15,016 bases of DNA from the NCBI GenBank assembly GCA_964424555.1, contig CAYRIX010000041.1, forward strand, positions 1-15,016, given 5' to 3'. Source of the DNA: UMGS172 sp964424555. Lineage in GTDB: Bacteria; Bacillota; Clostridia; Oscillospirales; Acutalibacteraceae. The first letter of the stretch is position 1, and each line of letters begins with the position of its first letter. Shown in pieces: positions 7,219 to 14,952 of the stretch. Made by a program: the position numbers and the translations under genes. Below the pieces are notes generated by a model, which was not told where the DNA came from, made no database searches, and saw only the letters and a program-made list of their open reading frames with translations.

Positions 7219-8646
7219 TTAAATCTCAAGCAGAGCCTCAGCAACTATTTCTCGTTCATCAAGATGTATAGTGCCTGTCTTTAAGATCTGATAAGTCTCA
7301 TGACCTTTTCCTGCTAATACGATTATATCACCTTTCTCAGCAATTTGCACGGCTTTTTTTATAGCTTCAGTACGATTCTCAATAACTTCATATAAAGTGT
7401 CGCTGTCTTTCATGCCCTGAAGTATATCATTTATAATCGAGATAGGGTCTTCGGTTCTCGGATTATCGCTGGTTACGAGAATATAATCAGCCAATTTAGC
7501 GGCTATTGCGCCCATCTTAGGACGCTTTGTTCTGTCACGGTCGCCGCCGCAGCCAAACAGCACTATAAGACGGTTTTTCTCACATTCCGAAAAGGTCTTA
7601 AGTATATTTTCAAGACCATCAGGGGTATGTGCGTAGTCGATAATAACGGTAAAATCCTTATTCGTGGGCACGACCTCTGCTCTACCCTTAACACCCGACA
7701 TATCGGAAAAGGCTTTGGATATTTCATCAAGTGAAAATCCAAGCTCAGCCAAGCAAACAGCGGCACACGTAGCGTTATACGGTGTAAATTTGCCGCCAAT
7801 AGCCGTTTTAATGTGACTTGTCATTCCCTTGCCGCATAAATCAAACTGAGAGCCGTCGGGACGCAAATTGATGTTCTCGGCACGGTAGTCGGCTGTATTT
7901 CCTGCCGCCGAAAACGTAACGAGCTTATCCTCAAAGCCCTGCGATATTTCATCAAAATAGCTGTCATCACAGTTCATTACGGCTACCTTTGATGCCTCAA
8001 ATAGCTTCTTTTTAGCCTTCATATAATTATCCATTGTAATGTGATAATCAAGATGATCCTGCGTAAGGTTGGTAAACAAGCCTGCCTCAAACTCTATTCC
8101 GTAAACACGGTCCTGATCAAGAGCGTGCGATGAGACCTCCATAACACAGTAGTCACAGCCTGCCGCCACCATCAGAGAAAACATCGATTGAAGCTCATAT
8201 CCCGAGGGTGTTGTGTTCTTTGACGGCAATACTTCATCACCAATCATATTCTGAATAGTACCTACGAGTCCAACCTTATGACCGCATTTTTCAAGCACAT
8301 GCTTTATCATATATGACACTGAGGTCTTGCCGTTAGTGCCTGTAACACCTATTATCTTGAGCTTGTTCTGAGGATTACCAAACCAATTTGCCGAAGCACT
8401 CGCAAATTCCTTTCTTGAATCCTCTGTAAATATTTGATTAGGAAGACCTACGTCCTTTTCGCATATAATCACAGCCGCACCGTTATCGTAAGCTGTTCTT
8501 GCGTACTTGTGGCCGTCGTCAGCCACTCCGTTTATACACACGAAAACACTGCCCTTGGTGACCTGACGTGAATCACATGTGATCCCCGTTATCTCCAAAT
8601 CGGCAAACTTTCCCGCTTTTTCCTTTAATATATCTGATAACAGCAT
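7219..8646 (-). CDS. murE: UDP-MurNAc-tripeptide synthetase MurE, meso-diaminopimelate type
   Basis: A cytoplasmic ATP-dependent ligase that adds the third amino acid to UDP-MurNAc-L-Ala-D-Glu. The 475-residue product has the N-terminal UDP-binding domain (1-95), the ATP-binding P-loop GVTGTNGKT (100-108), NTTPSG (144-149), EVSSHALDQ (170-178), the region of the carbamylated lysine (about 210-214), GRAEVV (321-326) and DYAHTPD (337-343). The substrate-choosing motif is DNPR at 394-397, which in known MurE enzymes goes with meso-diaminopimelate; lysine enzymes differ here. This predicts a meso-DAP cell wall. The ATG at 8646 has the ribosome-binding site AAGGAAG and lies 21 bp after the PBP stop. 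Confidence 0.97.
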   Translation of the reverse strand: MLLSDILKEKAGKFADLEITGITCDSRQVTKGSVFVCINGVADDGHKYARTAYDNGAAVIICEKDVGLPNQIFTEDSRKEFASASANWFGNPQNKLKIIGVTGTNGKTSVSYMIKHVLEKCGHKVGLVGTIQNMIGDEVLPSKNTTPSGYELQSMFSLMVAAGCDYCVMEVSSHALDQDRVYGIEFEAGLFTNLTQDHLDYHITMDNYMKAKKKLFEASKVAVMNCDDSYFDEISQGFEDKLVTFSAAGNTADYRAENINLRPDGSQFDLCGKGMTSHIKTAIGGKFTPYNATCAAVCLAELGFSLDEISKAFSDMSGVKGRAEVVPTNKDFTVIIDYAHTPDGLENILKTFSECEKNRLIVLFGCGGDRDRTKRPKMGAIAAKLADYILVTSDNPRTEDPISIINDILQGMKDSDTLYEVIENRTEAIKKAVQIAEKGDIIVLAGKGHETYQILKTGTIHLDEREIVAEALLEI

Positions 8647-8667
8647 ATTTGCTTCCTTTCTCTTGCC

Positions 8668-10911
8668 TTACTCAGCAGTCTCGGTAGTTCTGAAATATAC
8701 CGTGACTATTGTGCCCTCATCGACCTCTGTACCCTCTTCGATGCTTTGCTTATAGGCAACAACGCCTGCCCCCGAAAGCGAGGTTCCTGAGAACTGAATA
8801 TTAATATTATGATCTGCTGCCAGCTCATCGGCTGCACTTACCGAAAGTCCTGTAAACAAAGGTACAGTTGTTTTATTAACTGCCAGCTCCTCCTCAGTGT
8901 AGAGCATAACTACCCCGTCACTGTAAAGTGATTCGGTTGCAGTCGGAAACTGCTTGATAACGGTATTACCCTCACCTATCACCTTATATGTGAGGCCCTT
9001 TTCTTTAATAGCCTTTTTAGCATAATCTACTGTCTGGCCTGTAACAGACGGTATCTTGACCGCCATACGGTCGAGCTCCTCTTGACTGTACTGAGGCTCA
9101 AAGCCAAGATACGGTAATATCTCGGCCATTATCTGTCCGCCGACAGGTGCCGCTATAGTACCGCCGTAATACGCATCACCGTGAGGCTCGTCAAGAATAA
9201 CAAGCAGTGCTATCTCGGGGTCATTAATGGGTGCAACACCGCAGAAAGACGCAATATATAAGCCCGATTCACCTGTTTCAAGAATCTTTGACACCTTTTG
9301 GGATGTACCCGTTTTACCGCCTATACGGTATCCCGAAACATAAGCGTTTTTACCGCCGCCGCCGTCGACAACGGCTTCCATAAGACTGCGGATGGTTTCG
9401 GATGTCTCGGTAGAAATAACCTGTCTTTTGACCGTAGTACCAATAGATTTTACTGTATTACCGTCTGAATCAACTATTTCGTTGACAATATGCGGTTGTA
9501 CAAGGTAACCGCCGTTGACTGCCGCAGAAATAGCGGTTATCATTTGGATCGGTGTAATATTAAAGGTCTGACCGAACGAGGACGATGCAAGCTCGGTAAT
9601 ACCCATTTTATCAACGGTGTGATATACAGGTGTGGTCTCACCGGGGAGATCAATACCTGTTTTCTGTCCGAGTCCAAATGCCTCAAAATACTTTGAAAAT
9701 GTGGTTGCACCGATCTGCTGACCAAAGGTAATAAACACAGGGTTGCATGAGTTCTGAACAGCCTGAGTCAGTGTCTCAGCACCGTGTCCCGTACGCTTGT
9801 GACAGTTGTAACGTCGGCCTGCTATAACGATATATCCATTGCAGTTATAATGATTTCCGAGAGAGGTCACATCCTCCTCCAAAGCCATCGCCGCCGTAAT
9901 GATCTTAAATACAGAACCCGGCTCATACGTGTCGGAAACCACCTTATTTCGCCACTGCATATTGCGAAGCTCGGATAGCTTATTTGTTTTTTCATCACCC
10001 TCAAGAGCATCAACTATAGCCTGATCGCTTTCAGACAAGGTAAACGGACTGTTGGGGTTAAAATCACCTTTAACCGCCATAGCGAGTACCTCACCCGTGT
10101 TGACATTCATGCATATAACCGCACCTCGTTCGGTGACCTGATTATCGATTATCGCCTGCTCAAGATACTTTTCGCAAACGCTCTGTACATATGAATCGAG
10201 CGAGGTAACAAGAGAATTACCGGGCTGTGCCTCGATTTCCACCTCATAGCTTAACGGCATGTCGTTACCTGTTGCGTCCTTGGCGGCAACAACTCGACCG
10301 GGAGTACCCGTAAGCTCATCGTCGTACTGCAGCTCCAGACCTGCAAGGCCTTGATTGTCAGTACCGACAAAGCCCAACACTACCGAAGCCAGACTGTCAT
10401 TTTGGTAATAACGCTTACTGCTCTCATCAAGACCGATATATTCCCCGACCTTGTATGTGCTGTTGGACATATATTCACGGATACGGTCCGCTTCGGGTTT
10501 TTCTACATTTTGCTTTATCTTTACATAGCTGGTGTTCTTGTTGGTATAATCAAGAACGGTCTGATAATCCATTCCGAGTATCGCCGAAAGGTTGGTCGCA
10601 ATTTCTGACTTTATGGCATTAAGCTTCGACTCGTCGGTAATTTTCTTAAAGCTGTTGGGGGTAACATATACCGTCCACACCTGAGCACTTGTCGCCAAAA
10701 GCTCACCGTTGCGGTCGTATATTTCACCTCGTTCAGCCTTTATCTCGGTATCGTAAAGCTGCTGCTCTGCTGCTTTTTGCTGGTAGAAGTCACTCTTTAC
10801 ACCCATGAGATAAACAAGACGGCCGCCAACCAGACCCACTAATGTCAACGTCATAACTGCCCAAACAGTTATGATTCTCAAGATCATGCTTTTATTAGGC
10901 CCCTTAGTCAA
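8668..10911 (-). CDS. Class B penicillin-binding protein, SpoVD/FtsI type with two PASTA domains
   Basis: A septal DD-transpeptidase, membrane-anchored with its catalytic part outside. Numbered from the TTG start: one transmembrane helix (about 9-34), a pedestal domain from AERGEIYDRNG (about 59-69), and a transpeptidase domain with SVFK (Ser333, the acylated serine, and Lys336), SCN (388-390) and KTGT (533-536). Two PASTA repeats follow (about 618-673 and 680-742). Cys370 and Cys389 match the spacing of the redox-active pair of Bacillus SpoVD. GTG at 10920 is in frame but touches GGGAG directly; TTG at 10911 has 8-nt spacing and gives 747 residues. It is the only PBP in the cluster, where Bacillus has pbpB and spoVD side by side, so it may serve division and possibly sporulation. 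Confidence 0.95.
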   Translation of the reverse strand: MTKGPNKSMILRIITVWAVMTLTLVGLVGGRLVYLMGVKSDFYQQKAAEQQLYDTEIKAERGEIYDRNGELLATSAQVWTVYVTPNSFKKITDESKLNAIKSEIATNLSAILGMDYQTVLDYTNKNTSYVKIKQNVEKPEADRIREYMSNSTYKVGEYIGLDESSKRYYQNDSLASVVLGFVGTDNQGLAGLELQYDDELTGTPGRVVAAKDATGNDMPLSYEVEIEAQPGNSLVTSLDSYVQSVCEKYLEQAIIDNQVTERGAVICMNVNTGEVLAMAVKGDFNPNSPFTLSESDQAIVDALEGDEKTNKLSELRNMQWRNKVVSDTYEPGSVFKIITAAMALEEDVTSLGNHYNCNGYIVIAGRRYNCHKRTGHGAETLTQAVQNSCNPVFITFGQQIGATTFSKYFEAFGLGQKTGIDLPGETTPVYHTVDKMGITELASSSFGQTFNITPIQMITAISAAVNGGYLVQPHIVNEIVDSDGNTVKSIGTTVKRQVISTETSETIRSLMEAVVDGGGGKNAYVSGYRIGGKTGTSQKVSKILETGESGLYIASFCGVAPINDPEIALLVILDEPHGDAYYGGTIAAPVGGQIMAEILPYLGFEPQYSQEELDRMAVKIPSVTGQTVDYAKKAIKEKGLTYKVIGEGNTVIKQFPTATESLYSDGVVMLYTEEELAVNKTTVPLFTGLSVSAADELAADHNINIQFSGTSLSGAGVVAYKQSIEEGTEVDEGTIVTVYFRTTETAE

Positions 10912-10951
10912 CCGTCTCACTCCCTAAAAATCTACTTTTTACATGCCTCAA

Positions 10952-10979
10952 CGAGAGCCGGACAAAAGTCCGACTCTCG
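10952..10979 (-). other. Intercistronic hairpin before the PBP gene
   Basis: The 12-bp arms (10952-10963, 10968-10979) enclose a 4-nt loop. The one imperfect position is C:A in plus-strand RNA but U.G in minus-strand RNA, so it fits the operon transcript. No T-tract follows immediately on the minus strand, so it does not look like an ordinary terminator. It may be an RNA stability or processing element between ftsL and the PBP gene, in the longest gap of the mraZ-ftsQ operon. Confidence 0.6.
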
Positions 10980-11026
10980 CCGTTGTTTTATGCTTTGGAT
11001 ACAATTATATTTTTTATTCTCTGCAT

Positions 11027-11488
11027 TTATTCTACATTTGCGGTAAGCTGACCGTCTTCAGCGTCAGCAGTATCGATATTATTGGTCTGAATATATGTTA
11101 CTTGACTTTTTTCACACTTTTGCATTCCAAGCTCTACTGCAGCGGCCTCAAGATTAGTGACCGATATCTTTCTCTCCATCTCCACCGAAAGCCTTGTCGA
11201 CTCGCTCTCGAGCTCGACTATTTCATCATTAATAGCATTTATCTCGGTCTTCATGGACGATATCTCAGCTCTCAAAAAGAGACTTGCGCAGACCGAAATA
11301 ACGACCAAAGCGGAAATGACAAGGTTGCGCACAAGTATAGCTCTGTCGGCTCTTTCCTGTTTTGCCTTAGACGAAGTCTTAGTATTCTCTACGGGATACT
11401 CGTGTATCTCAGCCTTTTTCTTCTGCGACGGGGCAAAAATATCATAATTATAAGCAAAGCTGTCATTGTAATACTTAAGATTATCCAT
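11027..11488 (-). CDS. ftsL: FtsL-like division protein (small bitopic coiled-coil protein)
   Basis: A 153-residue protein with a charged cytoplasmic tail (about 1-50), one membrane helix (ILVRNLVISALVVISVCASL, about 51-70) and a heptad-like helical stretch rich in I, L, E and S (about 74-107), then an acidic tail. This is the FtsL/DivIC architecture. FtsL sequences diverge fast, so the call rests on topology and on position between rsmH and the septal PBP, as in Bacillus. FtsL forms a complex with DivIC and FtsQ that activates the FtsW-PBP pair. The ATG at 11488 was chosen; an in-frame TTG at 11497 is closer to the AGGGG ribosome-binding site and is a real alternative. The cytoplasmic tail is long for the family. 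Confidence 0.85.
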   Translation of the reverse strand: MDNLKYYNDSFAYNYDIFAPSQKKKAEIHEYPVENTKTSSKAKQERADRAILVRNLVISALVVISVCASLFLRAEISSMKTEINAINDEIVELESESTRLSVEMERKISVTNLEAAAVELGMQKCEKSQVTYIQTNNIDTADAEDGQLTANVE

Positions 11489-11507
11489 TATACCCAAATT
11501 TCCCCTC

Positions 11508-11520
11508 TGCCTTACGGCAA
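11508..11520 (-). repeat. TTGCCGTAAGGCA palindrome at the end of rsmH
   Basis: On the minus strand this short hairpin (TGCC-GTAA-GGCA) encodes the last two residues and the stop codon of rsmH (TTG CCG TAA). The same 13 bases occur in the hairpin array at the right edge of the window (14991-15003), which suggests a dispersed genomic repeat rather than chance. It lies just before the ftsL ribosome-binding site. Confidence 0.45.
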
Positions 11521-12435
11521 TTTTTCTATTACCCTTAATTTAGCACTTCTTGAACGTGCATTTTCCTTTACTTCTTTGTCGGTTGGAACTATCGGCTTGC
11601 GTGTTACCAGCCTTCCTCGAGGCTTTCTTCCGCATACACATATCGGTATTTCAGGCGGACAAATACAGCCCTTTGAAAATTCTGCGAACAGATTTTTCAC
11701 CAGCCTGTCCTCTAATGAGTGGAAGGTTATAACACAAAGCCTTCCGCCAACCTTTAGCATGTCGAACGCTGCCTTTATGCCAACCGTCTCAGCCTCAAAC
11801 TCCTGATTAACAGCTATGCGGATGGCCTGAAAGCTCTTTCTGGCAGGATGCCCGTCTCGGCGCACCGCCGCAGGAACCGAGCTTGCTATGATATCAGCCA
11901 ACTGCAGAGTCGTTTCTATGGGAGCGTTTTCCCTTGCCCTCGCTATATTACAAGCTATTCTGTAGGCGAACTTTTCTTCGCCGTAGTCTCTTAAAATATC
12001 GGTCAGCTCCTGAACACCTAAAGTATTCACAAGCTCGGCCGCCGAGGTGCCGCTTTGGCTCATCCTCATGTCGAGCGGTGCATCCATGTGATAGGAAAAG
12101 CCTCGGTCGCCGTTATCCAACTGCCATGATGAAACACCGAGATCCAACAGCACGCCGTCGACAGCTTCTATTCCCTTTTCAGCTAAAGCAGCCTGCATAT
12201 CGGCATAGTTGGTCTGAATGACCGTTGCAGGCATCCCTGCCAACCTTTCGGTAGCTGTCTTCACAGCATCAGGGTCACGGTCCAGAGCAAACAGGTGACC
12301 GTCGGTCAGCCTTTTGGCAATCTCCTTTGAGTGACCTGCACCGCCTGCAGTACCGTCTACATATATACCGTCGGGCTTAATATCAAGATTCTCGATGCAT
12401 TCGTCGAGAAGTACAGATTTGTGTATAAATTCCAT
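11512..12435 (-). CDS. rsmH: 16S rRNA (cytosine1402-N4)-methyltransferase RsmH (MraW)
   Basis: An S-adenosylmethionine-dependent enzyme that methylates N4 of C1402 in the ribosomal decoding centre. The 307-residue product has the SAM-binding motif DGTAGGAGHS (27-36), LDRDP (51-55), LLDLGVSS (96-103), HPARKSFQAIRIAVN (196-210), FHSLEDR (238-244) and the cysteine-rich stretch CxC-x6-CxC (257-268) seen in the family. RSAKLRVIEK near the C-terminus is typical; the last two residues come from a palindromic repeat. The ATG is only 6 bp after the mraZ stop and has a weak ribosome-binding site, so its translation probably depends on mraZ. Confidence 0.98.
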   Translation of the reverse strand: MEFIHKSVLLDECIENLDIKPDGIYVDGTAGGAGHSKEIAKRLTDGHLFALDRDPDAVKTATERLAGMPATVIQTNYADMQAALAEKGIEAVDGVLLDLGVSSWQLDNGDRGFSYHMDAPLDMRMSQSGTSAAELVNTLGVQELTDILRDYGEEKFAYRIACNIARARENAPIETTLQLADIIASSVPAAVRRDGHPARKSFQAIRIAVNQEFEAETVGIKAAFDMLKVGGRLCVITFHSLEDRLVKNLFAEFSKGCICPPEIPICVCGRKPRGRLVTRKPIVPTDKEVKENARSRSAKLRVIEKLP

Positions 12436-12441
12436 AGCTCT

Positions 12442-12867
12442 TTAGAATCCCAAAAGCTGTGCAAGCTCGGCGATAGACTCGGGAGTCTCCTCTGCCTCCT
12501 CAGCACGGAAGGCCTCGCCGTTCCAGATTTCCAGCTTCGAGGACATGCCGATAACAGCGGCTTCACCGTCAAGCTCGGCATACTCTCTTAAATTCTGAGG
12601 TATGAGCACACGGCCCTGTGCATCACAGGAAACCTGCTCAGCACCCGAATACATAAAGCGAATGAGCTTACCTGCCTGAACCGCAGGCAAGGCTTTTAAT
12701 TTTTCATCGATCTTCTGCCATTCAACCATGGGATAAATGCAGAGACAACGCTTACCGTCGGGGCTACGGCTGAGCATAAACTCCTCACCAAGCTCTTCAC
12801 GGTACTTTGCAGGCACGAAAACACGGCCTTTTTTATCCACGTTATGATAATGTTGTCCAAAAAACAT
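12442..12867 (-). CDS. mraZ: Transcriptional regulator MraZ
   Basis: The first gene of the dcw operon, encoding a DNA-binding protein that forms a ring of subunits and regulates its own operon by binding short direct repeats upstream. The 141-residue protein has two AbrB/SpoVT-like swapped-hairpin halves, each with a DxxGR signature: DKKGRVFVPAKYRE (11-24) and DAQGRVLIPQNLRE (82-95). The length is normal. The ATG at 12867 has the ribosome-binding site AAGGGG. Repeats matching the kind of site MraZ uses lie in its leader, which fits autoregulation. Confidence 0.98.
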   Translation of the reverse strand: MFFGQHYHNVDKKGRVFVPAKYREELGEEFMLSRSPDGKRCLCIYPMVEWQKIDEKLKALPAVQAGKLIRFMYSGAEQVSCDAQGRVLIPQNLREYAELDGEAAVIGMSSKLEIWNGEAFRAEEAEETPESIAELAQLLGF

Positions 12868-12880
12868 CTCGGCCGCCCCT

Positions 12881-12932
12881 TTCGCACCACAATTATGGTC
12901 TTAAAGTGTGTTTTCGCACCACTTTGCACCAC
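12881..12932 (-). promoter_or_regulatory. Candidate MraZ operator: GTGGTGCRAA repeats
   Basis: On the minus strand GTGGTGCAAA (12923-12932) is followed directly by GTGGTGCGAA (12913-12922), two 10-bp units one helical turn apart. A third GTGGTGCGAA lies at 12881-12890, 32 bp from the second, next to the mraZ ribosome-binding site. AAAGTGTG in the opposite orientation (12903-12910) lies between. Known MraZ sites are short G/T-rich direct repeats with about 10-bp spacing upstream of mraZ (AAAGTG-type in Mycoplasma, TGGG-type in E. coli). Their place just downstream of the promoter suits repression. Confidence 0.75.
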
Positions 12933-12941
12933 CGTAATTTC

Positions 12942-12970
12942 ATTATATAGGGCAAGTCCCAATAATGCAA
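12942..12970 (-). promoter_or_regulatory. Sigma-A promoter of the dcw operon
   Basis: Minus-strand -35 TTGCAT (12965-12970), a 17-bp spacer and a consensus -10 TATAAT (12942-12947). The transcription start should lie near 12935, giving a leader of about 70 nt that carries the GTGGTGCRAA repeats. It is placed to drive mraZ through ftsQ, about 11 kb, with no clear intrinsic terminator before the ftsQ end. Confidence 0.85.
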
Positions 12971-13010
12971 GGGTTTTTTTCTTAAAATTTAAACAATTTT
13001 TTCAAAGTTG

Positions 13011-13044
13011 TGTTGTGCAACATGCACATCCACAAAATGTTGTG
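13011..13044. promoter_or_regulatory. Small dyads upstream of the mraZ promoter
   Basis: TGTTG-TG-CAACA (13011-13022) and CACAA-AATG-TTGTG (13031-13044) are short inverted repeats. Both contain TGTTGTG in the same orientation, 27 bp apart, roughly 40-75 bp upstream of the -35 element. They could bind a regulator, but the sites are short and no known protein is implied. Confidence 0.25.
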
Positions 13045-13049
13045 ATTTG

Positions 13050-13096
13050 TAAATTAAAAAGCACCCGATCACTTCTTAAAGAAATGTTCGGATGCT
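13050..13096 (-). terminator. Intrinsic terminator of the HAD-glsA operon
   Basis: On the minus strand a 37-nt hairpin (13096-13060) has an outer 9-bp stem AGCATCCGA/TCGGGTGCT, then an A:A mismatch and up to 8 more pairs. It is followed by TTTTAATTTA. Imperfect pairs in the stem are U.G wobbles in this orientation. It separates glsA from the dcw promoter. Confidence 0.85.
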
Positions 13097-13125
13097 ATAT
13101 ATATTACGTTATGTTAGTCAAAGAC

Positions 13126-14040
13126 TTAAAAAATGCTTAATTCCAGCTCTTGGCTCAGTCTTTCAAGTGCCTTTATACCCGCCAAGCTGTTGCCCTTTCG
13201 GTCAAGGCAGGGCGAATATATTCCTATGCCGAAACGGTGAGGAACTACAGCCATAATTCCGCCTCCCACACCGCTTTTCGCAGGGATACCAACATTCAGA
13301 GCAAATTCTCCCGAGCCGTCATACATTCCGCAGGTGGTCAGCACAGCATTAATATACTTGGCATATGAACCGTTGAACAGCCTTTCGCCGTTGACCGCTT
13401 CAATGCCACCGTTGGCAAGTATAAAACCAATCCTTGCCAGCTCGGCAGCCGTTGCTTTTATCGAGCAGGCGCGAAAATAGCAGTCAAGCACCTCCTCAAC
13501 ATCATCGGTTATCAAGCCGTAGGCCCTTAGCATATAAGCTAACGCTCTGTTTTTGTTACCTGTTGCCTTTTCGGAGAGATACACCTGCTCATCTACAGCC
13601 AAATTAGGATTACCCGACATTTTACGTGCAAGACTAAGCAGTTTTGAAAATCTCTCGGTGTAATCCTTACCCTTTATCAATGTGCAAAGTGCAATAGCAC
13701 CTGCATTTACCATGGGGTTGATATTGTCACCCTTTAAAGCTTGATCACTATAGTTAAAAGCATCAAACGGCTTGCCTGTTGCCTCTACACCTACCAAGCT
13801 ACGCACTGATTGAATGCCGTTGTCGGCTAAAGCGGTTAACAAAATAATGGGTTTTACAACGCTTTGCATCGTAAATCTTGTCTGAAAATCGCCCACCGAC
13901 CATTCTTTAGTTCCGTTGGTTACACAAATAGCGAAATCATTCTTATTTGCATTTTGAAGCTCGGGGATATAACTTGCAAGCCTGCCCTCTTTGGTGTAAG
14001 GACGGCAATCCTTTAATATTTTTTCTAATAATTCAGTCAT
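13126..14040 (-). CDS. glsA: Glutaminase (serine-dependent, GlsA family)
   Basis: Hydrolyses L-glutamine to glutamate and ammonia in the cytoplasm. It belongs to the β-lactamase-fold glutaminases with a Ser/Lys active site. The 304-residue product has SVVK with Ser60 and Lys63, Asn112 in NPMVNAGAI, Glu157, Asn164, Tyr188, Tyr240 and Val258 in KSGVGGGI. Spacing of the later residues follows the E. coli YbaS set exactly. The N-terminal YIPEL is also typical. The ATG at 14040 overlaps the stop of the upstream HAD gene (ATGACTGA, 8 nt), so translation is likely coupled. An ATG at 14052, with GGGAG 3 nt upstream, is the alternative. No amino-acid antiporter lies beside it, so an acid-resistance role cannot be argued. 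Confidence 0.95.
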   Translation of the reverse strand: MTELLEKILKDCRPYTKEGRLASYIPELQNANKNDFAICVTNGTKEWSVGDFQTRFTMQSVVKPIILLTALADNGIQSVRSLVGVEATGKPFDAFNYSDQALKGDNINPMVNAGAIALCTLIKGKDYTERFSKLLSLARKMSGNPNLAVDEQVYLSEKATGNKNRALAYMLRAYGLITDDVEEVLDCYFRACSIKATAAELARIGFILANGGIEAVNGERLFNGSYAKYINAVLTTCGMYDGSGEFALNVGIPAKSGVGGGIMAVVPHRFGIGIYSPCLDRKGNSLAGIKALERLSQELELSIF

Positions 14041-14869
14041 ACAGATTCTCATTTGCTCCCAATGTATATTCAAGCTCTTCAATAAGCTTGGCGATTGCAT
14101 GCTGCCCGTTAGAAACCGTCACTCGGTCGGCAACGGCCTTGGCCTCGGGCACGGCATTTTCGACGGCATAGCCGATACCTGCCGCCTTTATCATGGATAT
14201 ATCATTATTATAATCCCCCACCGCAACCGTTTTAGCAATGTCAATGTTGAGCAGTTCAGCCAGCTTAATTAAAAGGTTACCTTTACTTACGCCTTTGGGC
14301 AATATCTCATAAAGCATGTGCTCCGAGCGAATGAAATCAAACTCCGATGCCCTTGGGTGGGTGCTTAACAGCTTTGCGAGCTCGGAGACACGGTCACCGT
14401 CAAGGTGTCCGAACACGACCTTTATTACCGACTCACTCACATCAGTGTAATGACAACCGATGTTCGGGAGACCTGTCATTTTACGAAAGACCTCCATTGC
14501 AGGGTTGTCCTTGTTGAAATATATCTGCTTTTCGGTGTTAAGCTGAATACCAATATCGGGCATTTTTTCATCGGCAAAGGCAACCAGTTCAATAAAGCTT
14601 TTAGGCAACGTGGTCATCCAAAGATACTTTTCCGATGAGAAGTCATACACCCCTCCGCCGTTATAGCAGCCTATGGGAGCATTGCATCTTATGATTTCAT
14701 AAATATCTTTGGCTATAACGGGAGGACGACCGGTTACAAAGGTGAACCGTCCACCCTCTGCCTTGAAATATTCAATAGCGTCCAGATTTTCCTTTGAGAC
14801 TATGCCATCGTTATTTAACAGCGTACCGTCAAGGTCGGTACACAACAAAAGTCCATCAAAAATACTCAT
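14033..14869 (-). CDS. Cof-type HAD-IIB family phosphatase
   Basis: A 278-residue haloacid dehalogenase-type hydrolase that probably dephosphorylates small phosphorylated metabolites such as sugar phosphates; the substrate is unknown. Motif I is TDLDGTLL (11-18) with nucleophile Asp12 and acid/base Asp14. Motif II is VTGR (45-48). PKGVSKGN (191-198) supplies the motif III lysine, and GDYNND (218-223) is motif IV with the Mg2+-binding aspartates. The central C2B cap lies between about 80 and 185. The open frame extends upstream to a TTG, but that codon is the -35 element of the promoter. ATG 14869, preceded by GGTGAT, is the true start. It is the first gene of an operon with glsA. Confidence 0.93.
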   Translation of the reverse strand: MSIFDGLLLCTDLDGTLLNNDGIVSKENLDAIEYFKAEGGRFTFVTGRPPVIAKDIYEIIRCNAPIGCYNGGGVYDFSSEKYLWMTTLPKSFIELVAFADEKMPDIGIQLNTEKQIYFNKDNPAMEVFRKMTGLPNIGCHYTDVSESVIKVVFGHLDGDRVSELAKLLSTHPRASEFDFIRSEHMLYEILPKGVSKGNLLIKLAELLNIDIAKTVAVGDYNNDISMIKAAGIGYAVENAVPEAKAVADRVTVSNGQHAIAKLIEELEYTLGANENLYD

Positions 14870-14897
14870 TATATCACCAAACAGTAAAATTTTCTTG

Positions 14898-14926
14898 ATT
14901 ATAACACAACTGTTAAGATTTTTCAA
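14898..14926 (-). promoter_or_regulatory. Sigma-A promoter of the HAD-glsA operon
   Basis: Minus-strand -35 TTGAAA (14921-14926), a 17-bp spacer and -10 TATAAT (14898-14903) with a TGT just upstream, which makes an extended -10. The start should lie near 14891, about 22 nt before the HAD gene's ATG. Confidence 0.85.
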
Positions 14927-14952
14927 TTACATACTCTGTAATTTAAATCTGT

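Noticed and set aside
11004..11009. Consensus TATAAT on the minus strand in the ftsL-PBP gap
   Set aside because: No acceptable -35 element lies 16-18 bp upstream and there is no extended -10, so a second promoter for the PBP gene is not supported.
10943..11806. 287-codon open frame on the plus strand
   Set aside because: It runs antisense to ftsL and rsmH, both clearly coding, has low-complexity content (S, L, I, Y, F) and no recognisable domain. Other plus-strand frames opposite dcw genes (for example 970-1473, 2870-3355) are rejected likewise.
14041..14100. N-terminal extension of glutaminase to 14100
   Set aside because: It would overlap the HAD gene by 68 bp; starts at 14040 or 14052 give the usual family length of about 304-308 residues.
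14870..14926. N-terminal extension of the HAD protein to TTG 14926
   Set aside because: This stretch contains the -35 and -10 promoter elements, and homologous HAD proteins begin just before the DLDGT motif, matching ATG 14869.
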